The notes beneath the pieces are model-generated. The model saw only the letters and a program-made list of their open reading frames with translations. It made no database searches and was not told where the DNA came from. Positions 50,083 through 62,616 of a stretch of DNA of 64,000 nt are shown here, in pieces. This DNA comes from Chaetoderma sp. LZ-2023a (Eukaryota; Mollusca; Caudofoveata; Chaetodermatida; Chaetodermatidae): NCBI GenBank assembly GCA_034401795.1, contig CM067366.1, positions 78,173,470 through 78,237,469 on the forward strand, written 5' to 3'. Within the stretch, counting starts at the first letter, position 1; the number at the start of each line of letters is the position of its first letter. Position numbers and translations under genes: made by a program.

Positions 50083-50275
50083 TGAAGGAAATTTCAATTT
50101 CCCTTTCTCGGAGATCTAACAAAACTCACCATTCTATTACTTCTGATATACAGCTGGCCCTGACAGCTGGCTTTAGGACTATAGACTTAGAAAGCTTTAC
50201 CGACTCCTTGGAACCGGGTACTCGGCTCCCAACTGCCGAGTACCCGTCTACCATGAAGCTCATATTGTTTGCATA
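50083..50275. repeat. Element B left inverted terminal repeat
   Basis: Complement of 62455-62600, with the same CGGGTACTCGG hairpin. Confidence 0.9.
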
Positions 50276-50334
50276 GCCACCAAACAAGAGAAATTCATGG
50301 CATGCCTCCGTGGGGCTGGGAGGCTGGGTCCGTA

Positions 50335-50434
50335 ATAGAATGGTGAGTATTGATAGATCTCGGAGAAAGGGAAATTGAAATTTCCTTCATTCTCCTTCGA
50401 TCAATACTCACCATTCTATTACTTCTGATATACA
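50335..50434. repeat. Element B internal complementary region
   Basis: GAAATTTCCTTCA meets TTCTCCTTCGATC near 50389. It matches B's own left end (TGAAGG), not that of A or C (TGCAGG). Confidence 0.92.
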
Positions 50435-50906
50435 CCAGATTTGGTCAGTAACCTGGTGGGAAGGGGCAAGCCATAACTGCTACTTTTGCCCCTTGGAGAA
50501 AGAGTTAGACTTAAACTTGACTAATGGAGACCTAAAAGGACCATCAAGTTAACGGAACCGAATCACATTCGCATCTTGCCCCCCCCCACCACCTTTTTTC
50601 TCCTAAGAAAAGGGAGAGAACTAACGAACATGCATCTCGCCTGAAAACACAAATATGCCAAGAGGGTTAACTGCTCTTTGCATATATTAGCCTGGGAATG
50701 AGCATGAATATATAGACATAATACAAAACACTCTCAATCCTGAATTACCTCATGATATTTGGATTTCAGACCTGGAGCCTGCAACCATTCACTTGTCCGG
50801 CCATCAGTGACATAATCTGGTTGATATCCTCTCGCTCAACCATGTCTGCTTCTTAATTCTTCCTTACAAATGCCAAAAAATGAAGAAGAGCAGTGTGGTC
50901 ATATAC

Positions 50907-52030
50907 CTATCGTCTCAAAACAGCTAAAGCGAGTGGAATGGCGAAGTCTGACACATCCCTCATATAGTAATCCGTGAAAGAGGACTCACAGTGCCATTGT
51001 GCAACAGCCATGATGTCCTTAAACGGAACACCATTGTAAAAGGGCGGAAGAGGCGGCTATTCTTCTAACATCGTGCCCTTGCGCATTGCGCTTGGTGCCC
51101 AGTCGTAATCTCACGGGTAGTCTGAATGCATTCGACTACCCAACAAGAGATAGAATCCATGGATGCGGCGCCATATGGCTCCTTATGGCAGATCCACAGT
51201 TGTCTATCACTCGACCGTAATGAGTCTGTCCGTTTTGTACTTAGTCAAAGCACGGACTGGGCACCAGACACTGGCATCACGATCAAACCTACTTAGTTTC
51301 GGTATAACGATCGGTTTGCCGGGATATCTCAAAGATTGAATCTTTGACATAAACTCTGCTCTTGGCAGTAGATGCAGACCCTCTCTGGAGACAATAAATC
51401 GGTCCCTCTCTGCTGAAAGTGCATGGATCACACTGCACCTTCTAGCTGAGGAACCTGCCAATAGAAAGACTGCCTTTAGAGTCAAATGCTTTAGACTAGC
51501 CGAACGCAACAGTTCGAAAGGGTGCTTGGCAGTACATTAAGCACTAAAGATAGACTCCAGGCTGGAATGACCACCGGTTGTCTCGGTCGGAGATTGCTCA
51601 TTCCCTTCACCATCACACTCAACTGGGCCACCTCTGGACTATCCCTGTTGGCTAGACAATGGATAACTGATGCCAAAGCTGACTTGTATCCAGCAATTGT
51701 GACAGGAGCTAGTCCTGAAAAGAACAGCTCACAGAGAAAGTCTGCTATTTGCTGAATAGTGGATTGAAAGGTATCAATACCCTTTTCTTCACACCAGTCT
51801 GCAAATCTGTTAACCTTGTTGTTATATGACTTGAAGGTTGACCTCCCTCTCGCAGCTGCGATGAAATCTGCAGCATGTCGAGAAAAGCCCTCCGATTTGG
51901 AACGTTGTTTGACAACAACCACGCAGTCAATAACATTTCGGGACGCTCGTGTAGGAAGCGTCCCTTGGCCTGGGAGATTATGTTCGGAATCTCGGGTAAC
52001 TGCACTGGATTTTCCACCCGCAGACCTCGT
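50907..52030 (-). pseudogene. Element B tyrosine recombinase, frameshifted
   Basis: Retains STIQQIADFLCELFFSGLA, which A and C have lost, and GVPFKDIMAVAQWH with no stop before the Tyr region. It has a frameshift after LSLVLNVL (about 51530) and a two-base loss in the HxxR box near 51070: the sequence CGATGTTAGAAGAATAGCC is what remains of an expected HDVRRIA. Confidence 0.85.
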
Positions 52031-52051
52031 AGATCCGTGAACCAAATGGCG

Positions 52052-53620
52052 CTATAGCAGGACCAGGCACGGTTCCTCCCTGATCTTCACCAATATCTTC
52101 GGTAGAAGAATGGTGGGTGGGTACGCGTAAGCGTGCATCCCTCTCAAGCTTAACACCAGAGCGTCTGTATCGATGGCATTAGGATCTGTAATCGGCGAGA
52201 CATAAGTCATGATTTGAGTATTTTCCCTTGTGGCGAACAAGTCCACGTTGGGTTTGCCCCAATGCTCGAAGATCCTGTGAAGAACTGGAGGGTTGAGAGA
52301 CCATTCTGTTGGCAGAATTCTCTGTCTGCAAGACAAAGCATCCGCCAGAATGTTCAATCGCCCAGGAATATTAGCTGCTTTAAAAACAACCGAGTAATTC
52401 CTGCACCATTGAATCAAGTGCCACACTTAAATACATAGTGTGGGTGACTTGGTCTCGCCTTGGCGATTTCTGTATGATACTACTGTCGAGTTGTCCGACC
52501 GTATCAATATCGCCTTGCCCCTGACTTTTGGAAGAAACCTTTTCCAATGCCAGTTCCACTACCATCATATCTAACAGATTGATATGCAGCTGGCTCTCTT
52601 GGAGAGTCGATGTGCCCGAGACCTGGTGTTCTCCCAGGTAGGGCCCCCATCCCCCCAGCGATGCATCCGTGTACACGGACAGCTGGGGGTGGGGTAGGTG
52701 CAGCGAAAACTCCTACTAGGAGATTCTGACGCTTTTTCCCACAATACAAGATGCGACATTATTGGCTCCAAAACTGGCACCAGTTTTGACAGGGGTTCTA
52801 TTCTCTGTTTCCACAGAGACATCAGATACAACTGGATATGTCTTCGCATCCGAGCAGTGTACGGGTATACCTGCTACATGGAGACCATCATGCCCAGCAT
52901 CTGAAGAAACCGCCTCACCTAAATGTGGTTTCCCAATCGAAAACTCTTGAGGATGGCTAACAGAGACACCACTCTTGGCTCTGACGGGTAAAAAACCCTG
53001 CCCTCCTCGAGATCGAATCGCATCCTTAAATAAACGAAATGTTGAGTGGTGTGTCAACTCAGATTTCTCCTTGTTGACTATCTAGCCTAGATCTGAAAGC
53101 AACTTCAGAGTCAGAGCAGTATCCACCTCTAACCTGGCTGATGATCAGCCAATCGTCTATGTAGGTGTGAAGCGCCACGTTCTCTTTTGTGAGAAACGCT
53201 GTCACCACAAGGACCACTCTGGTGAAAACCCCTTGGAGCTGTCGACAGGCCGAATGGGAGGATTTAAACTCCCATACTAGATTCTGAAATGCAACTCTCA
53301 GAAACCTGTGACAACTCCCGTTCATAGGAATGTGGGAACATGCATCTCTCAGATCGATGGATACACACCACACACCCTTCCTCAATCCTGCCATTACCGA
53401 CCTCGGAGTTTCCATCTGAAACCGAGGCGTATGGATAAACCAATTCAATGGCCTGAGACTGAGTACGGGTCTCCATCCCCCTGTGCTCTTGGGGACAAGG
53501 AACATGTTTGAATAGAAGCCTGGAGTGTTCCGGTTTGCTGGTTTATTGCTCCCTTCAGAAGCAAACCTGACACTTCGTTTTTAATAGCTTCTAACTTGTC
53601 TGGTCCCATTGAACGGGTGA
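52052..53620 (-). pseudogene. Element B reverse transcriptase / RNase H, frameshifted
   Basis: FLVPKSTGGWRPVLSLRPLN, SIDLRDACSHIPM, YIDDWLI, YTDASLGGWGPYLG, GRLNILADALS and NVDLFATRENTQIMTYVSPI are all recognisable but spread over several frames; small deletions near 52035 and 53120 remove parts. Confidence 0.85.
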
Positions 53621-53779
53621 CCAGACAGGTGCCAAAGACAGATTCTGTGGTGGAAAGTCCCACCACTCTGGCATGTACCCCTGGGATAACCATCCCAGGA
53701 CCAGACTGTCTGACGTCACACCTCTCCAAACCTCGACGAAAACGCATGAGCGTTCCACCCACTATAGACGCCTCAACGC

Positions 53780-54497
53780 CTAATGGGGGTGTCTGGCTCG
53801 CGTATATCTGCTTCCCCCCCCTCTCTTGACGAGAGAGAGAGAACCATATTGGTCTTGGCTTGGCCGGTCTAACGGGCACCGCTGTTCCTGTCGCACAGGT
53901 GCAGTCCAGGCAGATGCGAAGGGAGCCCTCGTACCCTCGGGTACGATCCGCTCCCTTCTGTCCGCCATTTGAGGACTTACCTCTCCCCTTCCCGCCTCTC
54001 GGGCGATCAGGAGAAATATTGGGGAGGGTAGAGGCCCCCACAACCTTCTTGGCTTTCATCCTCGGTGACCGACGGGACAACACCATCCTGTCGTATTTCC
54101 CCCCGTGGAATACGACCCCTCGCCCGCACCTCCATGGAGGCCGCAAGAAGCTGGCCCTTGTTCATGCGTTGTTTGCTATAAATAGCATCAAGCAACACCA
54201 TAAACCATGGATTCAGTCCAACAGACTGGATCAGGGCTGCGGGCAAGATCCCCGTCCTAATCGATGCACCGATGGACGGGGTAGATCCTCCTCGGCCGTG
54301 GTCGAAACCACAGACGGGTCCACCCTGGCAAGCCAAGCCAGAGCCTCAGACCAATCTGTCTCCGAGGAGGACACTCCCGTGAACACGTCACCCATTGACA
54401 TGTTCACGGCTCTACCAGCAACGGCCTCCCGGCTAGGAGCCATTGCTGATATGTCAGGAACTCCGGTACTGTACGGTTCCGCCGCCACCCCATAGAA
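53780..54497 (-). pseudogene. Element B gag, C-terminal part
   Basis: LDAIYSKQRMNKGQLLAAS and the basic tail GGKGRGKSSNGGQKG identify it; truncated at the right by insertion C. Confidence 0.7.
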
Positions 54498-54690
54498 TGC
54501 AGGAAATGTCAATTTCCCTTTCTCCGAGATCTAACAATACTCACCATTCTGTTACTTCTGATATACAGCTGGCTCTGACAGCGGCTCTAGGACTATAGAC
54601 TTAGAAAGCTTTACCGACTCCTGGGAACCGGGTACTCGGCTCCCAACTGCCGAGTACCCGTTTACCATAGAGCTCATATTGTTTGCATAG
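54498..54690. repeat. Element C left inverted terminal repeat
   Basis: Practically identical to 37679-37870 of A; complement of 60455-60600. Confidence 0.92.
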
Positions 54691-54749
54691 CCACCAAACA
54701 AGAGAAAACTATGGCTTGCCTCCGTGGGGCTGGGAGGCTGGGTCCGTAA

Positions 54750-54847
54750 CAGAATGGTGAGTATTGTTAGATCTCGGAGAAAGGGAAATTGACATTTCCT
54801 GCATTCTCCTTCGATCAATACTCACCATTCTGTTACTTCTGATATAC
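54750..54847. repeat. Element C internal complementary region
   Basis: CCTGCA meets TTCTCC at 54803/54804, copying C's own circle junction. Confidence 0.92.
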
Positions 54848-55348
54848 ACCAGATTTGATCAGTAACCTGGTGGGAAGGGGCAAGCCATACATGCTAATTT
54901 TGCCCCTTGGAGAAAGATTTTAGACTTCAAACTTGACTAACGGAGACCTAAAAAGGACCGTCAAGTTTACGGAACCGAATCACATTCGCGTCACAGCTCC
55001 CCCCCCTTTTTCCTCCTAAGAAAAGGGAGAGAACTAACGAACATGTATCTCGCCTGAAAACACCAATATGCCAAGAGGGTTAACTACTCCCTGCATATCG
55101 CTTGTATTAGCCTGGGAATGAGCATGAATATATACGATGAATGAACATGATACATATACATAATACAAAAAACTCTCACTTGTTGAATTACCTTATGATA
55201 ACAGGACTTCAGACGTACCGCCTACAACCATTCACCGGTTCGGCCATCAGTGACACAATCTGGTTGACATCCTCTCGCCTGACCATGCCTGCTTTAGGTT
55301 CTTTTCTTACCGAAGTGAGAAAAGGGGAAAAGCAGTGTGGTCACTAAC

Positions 55349-56380
55349 TATCGTTTCAAAACAGCTAAAGCGAGTGGATTGGCTGAGTCTGACACATCCC
55401 TCATATAGTAATCCGTGAATGAGGACTCACAGTGCCATTGTGCAACGGCCATGATGTCCTATAACGGAACACCATTGTAAAGGGCGGTCGAGGCGGCTAT
55501 TCCTCTGACATTGTCTGCCCTTACGCCTTGCACCTGGTGCCCAGTCGCCATCTCGTGAGTAGTCTGAATGCATTCGACCACCCAACGAGAGATAGTATCC
55601 ATGGATGCGGCGCCATAAGACTTTTTATGGCAGATCCACAGATGTCTATCGTTCGACCGTAACGAGTCAGTCCGTTTCTTGTACTTAGTCAAAGCACGGA
55701 CCGGGCACCAGACACTGGCATCACGATCAAACCTAGTTAACTTCGGTATAATGATCGGTTTGCCGGGATATCTCAAAGATTGGTTCTTTGACATAACCTC
55801 TGCTCTTGGCAGAAGACGCAGACCTTCTCCAGAAACAATAAATCGGTTCCTCTCTGCCGAAAGCGCATGGATCTCACTGCGCCTTTTAGCTGAGGAAGCT
55901 GCCAATAGAAAAACCGCCTTTAGAGTCAAATGCTTTAGACTAGCCGAACGCAACGGTTCGAAAGGGTGCTTGGCCAGTACATTAAGCACTAAAGATAGAC
56001 TCCAGGCTGGAATGACTACCGGTTGTCTCGGTCGGAGATTGCTCATTCCCTCAACATCACATTTAACTGGGCCACCTCTGGACTATCCCTGTTGGCTAGA
56101 CAAGGGATAAATGATGCCAAAGCTGACTTGTATCCAGCAACTGTGACGGGAGCTAGTCCTCAAAAGAACAGCTCACAGAGAAAGTCTGCTATTTGCTGAT
56201 AGTGGATTGAAAGGTATCAATACCCTTTTCTTCACACCAGTCTGCAAATCTGTTAACCTTGTTGTTATATGACTTGAAGGTTGACCTACTTCTCGCAGCC
56301 GCGATGAAATCAGCAGCCTGTCGAGAAAAGCCTTCCGACGTGGAACGTTGTTTGATAACATCCACGCAGTCATTGAACAT
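55349..56380 (-). pseudogene. Element C tyrosine recombinase, inactivated as in A
   Basis: Same one-base deletion at TTTGCTGATAGTGGATTG (about 56200), same ADNVRG in place of HxxR, same TAG after GVPL (about 55460). It has one additional base lost near 56050 (ATTCCCTCAACATCAC against A's ATTCCCTTCAACATCAC). Confidence 0.9.
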
Positions 56381-57356
56381 CTCGGGACGCTCGTGTAGGA
56401 AGCGTCCCTTGGCCTGGGAGATTATGTTCGGAATCTCGGGCAACTGCACAGGATTTTCCACCAGCAGATCTAGAAGATCCGTGAACCACGCCCTGCTCGG
56501 CCAATACGGCGCTATTAGCAGGACCAGACACGGTTCCTCCCTGACCTTCACCAAAACCTTCGGTAGAAGAATGGTGGGTGGGTACGCGTAAGCGTGCATC
56601 CCTCTCCAGCTTATCGCCAGAGCGTCTGTATCGACGGCATTTGGATCTGTAATCGGCGAGACATATGTCATGATTTGAGCATTTTCCTTTGTGGCGAACA
56701 AGTCCACGTTGGGTTTGCCCCAATGCTCGAAGATCCGTCGCAGAACTGGAGGGTTGAGGGACCATTCTGTTGGCAGGATTCTCTGTCTGCGAGACAAAGC
56801 ATCCGCCAGAATGTTCAATCGGCCAGGAATACGAGCTGCTTTCAAAACAACCGAGTAATTCCTGCACCATTGAATCAAGTGCCACACCCTGATACACAGA
56901 GTGGGCGACCTGGTCCCGCCTTGGCGATTTATATATGATACTACTGTCGAATTGACCGACCGTATCAATATCACCTTGCCCCTGATCATCGGAAGGAACT
57001 CTTCCAACGCCAGTTCCACTGCCATCATTTCCAACAGATTGATATGCAGCTGACTCTCCGGGAGAGTCCATGTGCCCGAGACCTGGTTCTCCCAGGCAGG
57101 CACCCCACCCTTCCAGCGATGCATCCGTGTAAACGGACAGCTGGGGTTGGGGTAGGTGCAGCGAAACCCCTATTAGGAGATTCTGACGCTGTTTCCACCA
57201 TAGCAGATGCGATATTATCGGCTCCAAAACTGGCACCAGTTTTGACAGGGGTTCTGTTCTCTGTTTCCACAGAGACATCAGATACAACTGGATAGGTCTT
57301 CGCATTAGAGCATCGTACGGGATAACCTGCTCCATGGAGACCATTATGCCCAGCAT
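56189..57356 (-). pseudogene. Element C RNase H and downstream domain
   Basis: YTDASLEGWGACLG in one frame and LEMMAVELALEEF, NRQGGTRSP, NILADALSR, NVDLFATKEN and LIAPYWPSRAWF in another. The frameshift in LGEPGLG is shared with A. Confidence 0.88.
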
Positions 57357-57389
57357 CTGAAGGAACCGCCTCGCCTTGAATGTGGTTTC

Positions 57390-57942
57390 CCACTCGAAAA
57401 CTCTTGAGGATGGCTAACAGAGACACCACTCTGGGCTCTGATGGGTAAACCCTGCCCTCCTCAAGGTCGAATCGCATCCCCAAATAAACGAAACGTTGAG
57501 TAGGCGCCTCTACAACCTTCCTGGGCTTCTTCGCCGGCGGCGGCTCTGAAATCCCAGCTGAAGCAGAAGTCGCAACAGGCCTAGCTTTCGCCTTGCCCTT
57601 ATGCTTCTTCTGCTCCTTTGAAGGTTGTCCCGTTAGCGGTTTCCCCACAGGCCCTAGTGCATGCGCTTGTCGCACTAGCTCTAGCTCTAGCTGTAGGTTT
57701 ACCGCTAACCGATTCTGCGCGATACTGGCGGTATCCTCTAAGATGGCCCACGCTTGGCCACCGAAGATGCTAGGCCCTGTCAGGGGTGTCCCAAGGAGAC
57801 GCTCCCTGACTGCCGTAGCCGGACGCATATGGTCAATGACCATTTGCCTCCTGGATTTCGTCACACGCGCTTGCACCCTTGCCAATGCGTCCATCGACAG
57901 CACCAGGCCGTCATTGACACATGAAAGCGCCACAGGTGGCAC
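57390..57942 (-). pseudogene. Element C gag-RT fusion across the 999-bp deletion
   Basis: One open frame runs from gag (CVNDGLVLSMDALARVQARV) through KKPRKVVEAPT directly into RT (QRFVYLGMRFDLEEG). The deletion is a multiple of three, so the fusion stays open until the older frameshift near 57390. Confidence 0.88.
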
Positions 57943-59540
57943 AGGGTGGCCTGCCCCGCTTCAGCCCACACCGACTGAAGGAGACGATAAGAGTGGTTGA
58001 CAGCGCTCATCGCTGCCCTCACACCCTCATCGCTAGGGACAGGACTTCTTCCTGGTGTACCTGAGACTTGTCCACAAGTGCCGGACCGGGGTGACCCGGC
58101 ACGGCACTCTGGACGCCCAGTACCCATCGGTCACTCCGTGACCGACGGGACTACACCATACCTGTCGTATTCCCCCCGCGGAATACGACATCTTGCCCGC
58201 ACCTCCCTGGAGGCCGCAGGGAGCTGACCCTTGGTCATCAGTTGTTTGCTATAAATAGCATCCAACCATTCTATGAACCGTGGATCCAGTCCCACTGACT
58301 GGATCCGGGCCGCGGGCAAAATCCCCGTCCTGATCGACGCAACCGACGGACGGGGCGCATCTTCATCGGCCGTGGCCGAAACCACAGACGGGTCAACCCT
58401 GGCTAGCCACGCCAGAGCATCTGACCAATCTACCTCCGATGAAGACACCCCCGCAAACACGTCACCCGTTGACGTGCTCACGGGTCTGCCAGCCACGGCC
58501 TCCCAGCAAGGAGCCACGGCTGACACGCCAGGCACTCCGGTACCACACGGTTCCGCCGCCACCCCATGAAACACTCCGGTCCATGGGGTAGGTCCACACG
58601 GAAAACCGTACGGACCCGTAGCAGTCGCGGAACCATAGCCGGACACGGGCGCCCACGGCACCCCACGTCCGACTGCCGGACCAGGCGAGATAGGTGAGTA
58701 CAACGCCCGGCTCGGCACACCCGTTCCCGTGACGGCTGGTGCCAAACCAAGCCGCACGGAACCGGTGCACGGTAACGGATTTGCCTCAGCCACAGGCGGA
58801 GCCGCTGACCTGGCTTGCGCCAAACCAGACAAATGGAGGCCGGATCCGTCTAGGACGGAATCAACCTCCATATTCTCCACCTGCGGCTTCACGGGCCGCA
58901 GCAACCTCTCCTCCTCGGCCTCCTCGTCTTCAGACTCCGAAGAGTCGTCACTAGACGAGTCAACCGTGGAACCGTCCTGGTGGACGGCTCCCACACCTGA
59001 CGGACCGGCCACCGCTACTGGACCACCCGGAGGTGGCCGCAGAGAAACAGAAACCCGTCTGGCCGAAGCCAGACGGGACTGCCAGGGGGCCGTACGAGAC
59101 GGCCCCCTCGGTAACCAGTCCAGAATCCTGTCCGAGGACAGGATCCGTACCAGGCATGGGGAGAAACTGTCCCCCAACCTTTGGTAGCAGGGACGACACC
59201 AGCGTGGTCAGAACGCTATGCAGAAAAACCCTGCAGAGCCGGACCAAACCACGCCGGCGGTGCCATCTCCGCCACCTCCAGCTGGGGACGTGGAGCACCC
59301 GCACCGGCCGAACCGGGCGCTCCACGATTTACTCTCGGACCGCCTGACCCCGCGTCAGACCCAGCCAAGTCCTTCTGGGAAAGGAACTTAACCATCGTTT
59401 CGACGGACCACACTGCACAAACATTACACCTATGATCTATATTACACAGGGCACACATAAAACAGACATGGTCCTTGAACATTACACGGACAAACTTATG
59501 GCAGTCGTCACATGATGGCGGGGCTGGCTTGGCCTATAAA
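57861..59540 (-). pseudogene. Element C gag, N-terminal and central parts
   Basis: Same order as in A: zinc-binding Cys cluster (about 59430-59520), acidic SSSDDSSESEDEEAEEE, LDAIYSKQLMTKGQLPAA. There is one extra frameshift near 58130 (GTCACTCCGTG against A's GTCATCCTCCGTG), plus the shared one near 57940. Confidence 0.75.
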
Positions 59541-60454
59541 ATAAGCACAAACCTACAATAAACAAGCGGAACGAGACCCGGATGGAAGGCAGACAATTAA
59601 TTTTCAAATAATTTGACTCATAAATTAACCGTAACCTCCCCGCACCCCACCCCGCCACGTTACAACAACGATCGCATTGATTATGACGACAAGTACGCGG
59701 CGGGCACAACACACCCATAATAGATCCTCCAGGATGTGTAACGGCTCCAGGAATCATATCGCATAGCATTCAGGGTATATTTACTAATCAATATAAATTA
59801 TACTCCTAACGAACGCAGCACGATATGTGAAGAAAACAACAAAATGTATAACAAAACTGCTGTCTCACACGGTAAAACTGCAGACCACACATCTACTCAA
59901 GAATTTTGAAACCACCGATCATTGCAAACCGATCGTGATCACACGTAAACTTGATCATTCTAAAGTTTCCGGTACCATTTTTAGTACGCAGCACCCAGAA
60001 TAAGATGCGCGAATTAATGAAAAATTTTTCTTCACATAAACATCCGAGCGACCGGGTGTGACGTCACCCGCTCGGATTCTACGGAGAACGACGTCAGCCG
60101 ATATTCGTGTTAGAAATACCGTAGCAAACACCTATTTTCATATCTGCCGATCGCCTGTTGGGGTTTAAAGAAGGCGATCGTCTGGCATATATCGTTGTTA
60201 GCACACGTCCCAGATTCTATGGGGACAGAAATTGGAACATGCGACACAACGAAATTTAGAGACCTAAGTCTTTTAACTATGGATAATAAAGAACAATACA
60301 ACCTGGTTTTCTTGGGCGGTATTCTCCATAGTCCTTAGTTAATCCTTTCAGAACACACAAACTATCACTGATTAAAGACTTAGATTATTTTAAAACACTA
60401 AAATCCTTAATGCAAAAAGCTTGTACTGCTCTTGTCGCTATGCAAACAAGAATG

Positions 60455-60606
60455 AGCTCTATGGTAAACGGGTACTCGGCAGTTGGGAGCCGAGTACCCG
60501 GTTCCCAGGAGTCGGTAAAGCTTTCTAAGTCTATAGTCCTAGAGCCGCTGTCAGAGCCAGCTGTATATCAGAAGTAACAGAATGGTGAGTATTGATCGAA
60601 GGAGAA
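60455..60606. repeat. Element C right inverted terminal repeat
   Basis: Complement of C's left repeat, ending GATCGAAGGAGAA. Confidence 0.92.
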
Positions 60607-62616
60607 CACACCAGTCCATGGAGTAGGCCTGCACTGAAAACCGTGCGGACCCGTAGCGGTTGAGGAACCGTGGCCAAACACGGGCGCCAATGGCACCCCA
60701 TGTCTGACCGCCGGAGCAGGCGAGATAGGTGAGTACCATGCCTGGCCGGCCACACCCGTCACCATGTTGGTTGGCGGCAAACCAGCCATCACGGGACCGG
60801 TGCCCGGTACCGGAGTGGCCTCAACCACGGGCGGAGCCGCTGCCCTGGCTTGCGCCAGGCCAGACAGATGGAGGACGGTTCCGTCAGGACGGAATCGACC
60901 TCCATGCTCTCCACCCGCGGCATCACAGGCCGCACCACCCTCTCCTCCTCATCTTCAGACCCTGAAGAGTCGTCACTAGACAAGGAAAACCGTGGAGCCG
61001 TCCTGGCGGACGGCTCCCATGCCTGACGGACCGGCCACCGCTACTGGACCACCCGGAGGTGGCCGCGGAGAGACAGAACCCATCAGGCCGGAGCCTGATG
61101 GGACTGCCAGGGGGGGTGTACGAAACGGCTCCCTCGGTGGCCAGTCTAGAACCCTGTCCAAGGACAGGGTCCAAATCAAACATGGGGAGAGACTGCCCTA
61201 CAACTTTTGGCATCAGGGACGACACCAGCGTGGGCAGAACGCTATGCAAGACACCTTGCCTAGCCGGACCAAACCACGCCGGCGGTGCCATCTCCGGTTG
61301 CAGACATGGAACGCCCCCACGGGCCGAAACGGACGCTCCACGATTTACTTTCGGACCGCCTGACCCCGCGTCAGACCCTGCCTAGTCCTTCTGGCAAGGA
61401 ACTTAAGCATCATATCGACCGACCACACAGCGCAAACGTTACACCTACTGTCAAGACTACACTTAATACAGTGGAACCAGACATGGTCCTTGCATAGAAC
61501 CCGTACGATATGTGGCACTCGACACATGATGACGGGGCTGGCTTGGCCTATAAAAAAACAAACCTACAATAAGCCAGCGGAACGAAACAAAAATGGAAGG
61601 CAGACAATTAATTTTCAAATATTTTGACCCAAAATTAACTGTCACCCTCCCGCACCCCACCCTGCAACTTTACAGCAAAGATCACATTGATTATGACGAC
61701 AAGAACGAAGCGGGCAATAATACACCCATACACTGATCCTCAAGGATGTATAACGGAACCAGGAATCACATCGCATAGCATTTGGGGTATATTTACTAAT
61801 AAATATAAATTATACTCCTAACGAAGGCCAAAACGATATGTGAAGAAACAACAAAATGTAAACAAACTGCTGTAGCACACAGTAAAACCGCAGACCACAC
61901 ATCTAAATCAAGAATTTTGAAACCACTGATCATTGCAAACAGATCGTGATGACACGCAAAACTTGAAAAAATTTTCTGGTACCAATTAAAGTACGCAGCA
62001 CCCAGATTCAGATGCGCGAATTAATGAAACATTTTCTTCACATAAACATCTGAGAAACACGGGCGTGACGACACCCGCTCGGATCTTGCGGAGAACGACA
62101 TCAGCCGATAATCGTCTTAAAACACTGATAAGCCAACACCTAATTTCATATCTGCCGATCGCCTGTTGGGGATTTAAAGGAAGGCGATCATCTGGCATAT
62201 TTCGTTGTTAACACACGTCCCAGATTCTTTGGGGTTAGAAATTGGAACATGCGACACAGACAAAATTTTAGAGACCTAAGTCTTTTAACCATGGAATAAC
62301 ATGGAAATATACGACCTGGTTATCATCGGAAGCGTCCATATTAATCCAAAATATCCTTTTGAGAACACACAAGCTATCACAACTAATCACAGTAAAAAGA
62401 CTTAGGCTTAAACAATCTTAAGACTTTCCAACTGCAAAAAGCATGTATTCTCTTGTCGCTATGAGCTTCATGGTAGACGGGTACTCGGCAGTTGTGAGCC
62501 GAGTACCCGGTTCCAAGGAGTCGGTAAAGCTTTCTAAGTCTATAGTCCTAGAGCCAACTGTCAGGGCCAGCTGTATATCAGAAGTAATAGAATGGTGAGT
62601 ATTGATCGAAGGAGAA
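60607..62616 (-). mobile_element. DIRS element B, right (5') part
   Basis: Resumes at CACACCAGTCCATGGAGTAG, continuing gag upstream (VLHSVLPTLVSSLMPKVVGQ and the Cys-rich HVWFHCIKCSLDSRCNVC at about 61430-61500). It then runs through the untranslated leader to the right terminal repeat (62455-62616) ending GATCGAAGGAGAA. The leader resembles that of A and C, but the CRE core is mutated (GTGACGACACCC). Confidence 0.9.

Larger units (their letters stand above)
50083..54497 (-). mobile_element. DIRS element B, left (3') part
   Basis: A diverged relative of A and C whose left terminus begins TGAAGGAAATTTC after GCGACTGAGAA. It contains left repeat, internal complementary region, recombinase, reverse transcriptase/RNase H and part of gag, then is interrupted at CCATAGAA by element C and resumes at 60607. 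A gag-internal deletion of about 600 bp (relative to A) joins GTTGGCTTTC-like sequence to CGGTGACCGACGGGA near 54060. Confidence 0.9.
54498..60606 (-). mobile_element. DIRS element C, internally deleted, inserted in element B
   Basis: About 6.1 kb. Termini TGCAGGAAATGTC and GATCGAAGGAGAA are the same as in A. It interrupts B between CCATAGAA and CACACCAGTCC. Compared with A it lacks 999 bp (A positions about 40682-41680), removing the gag tail and the RT active site YIDD. It shares A's recombinase lesions, so it could only move with enzymes supplied by another copy. Confidence 0.93.

Noticed and set aside
54494-60606. AGAA at both borders of element C as a 4-bp target duplication
   Set aside because: The right AGAA belongs to the element's own terminus (also present in its internal region and in A and B), so it is shared homology and not a duplication.
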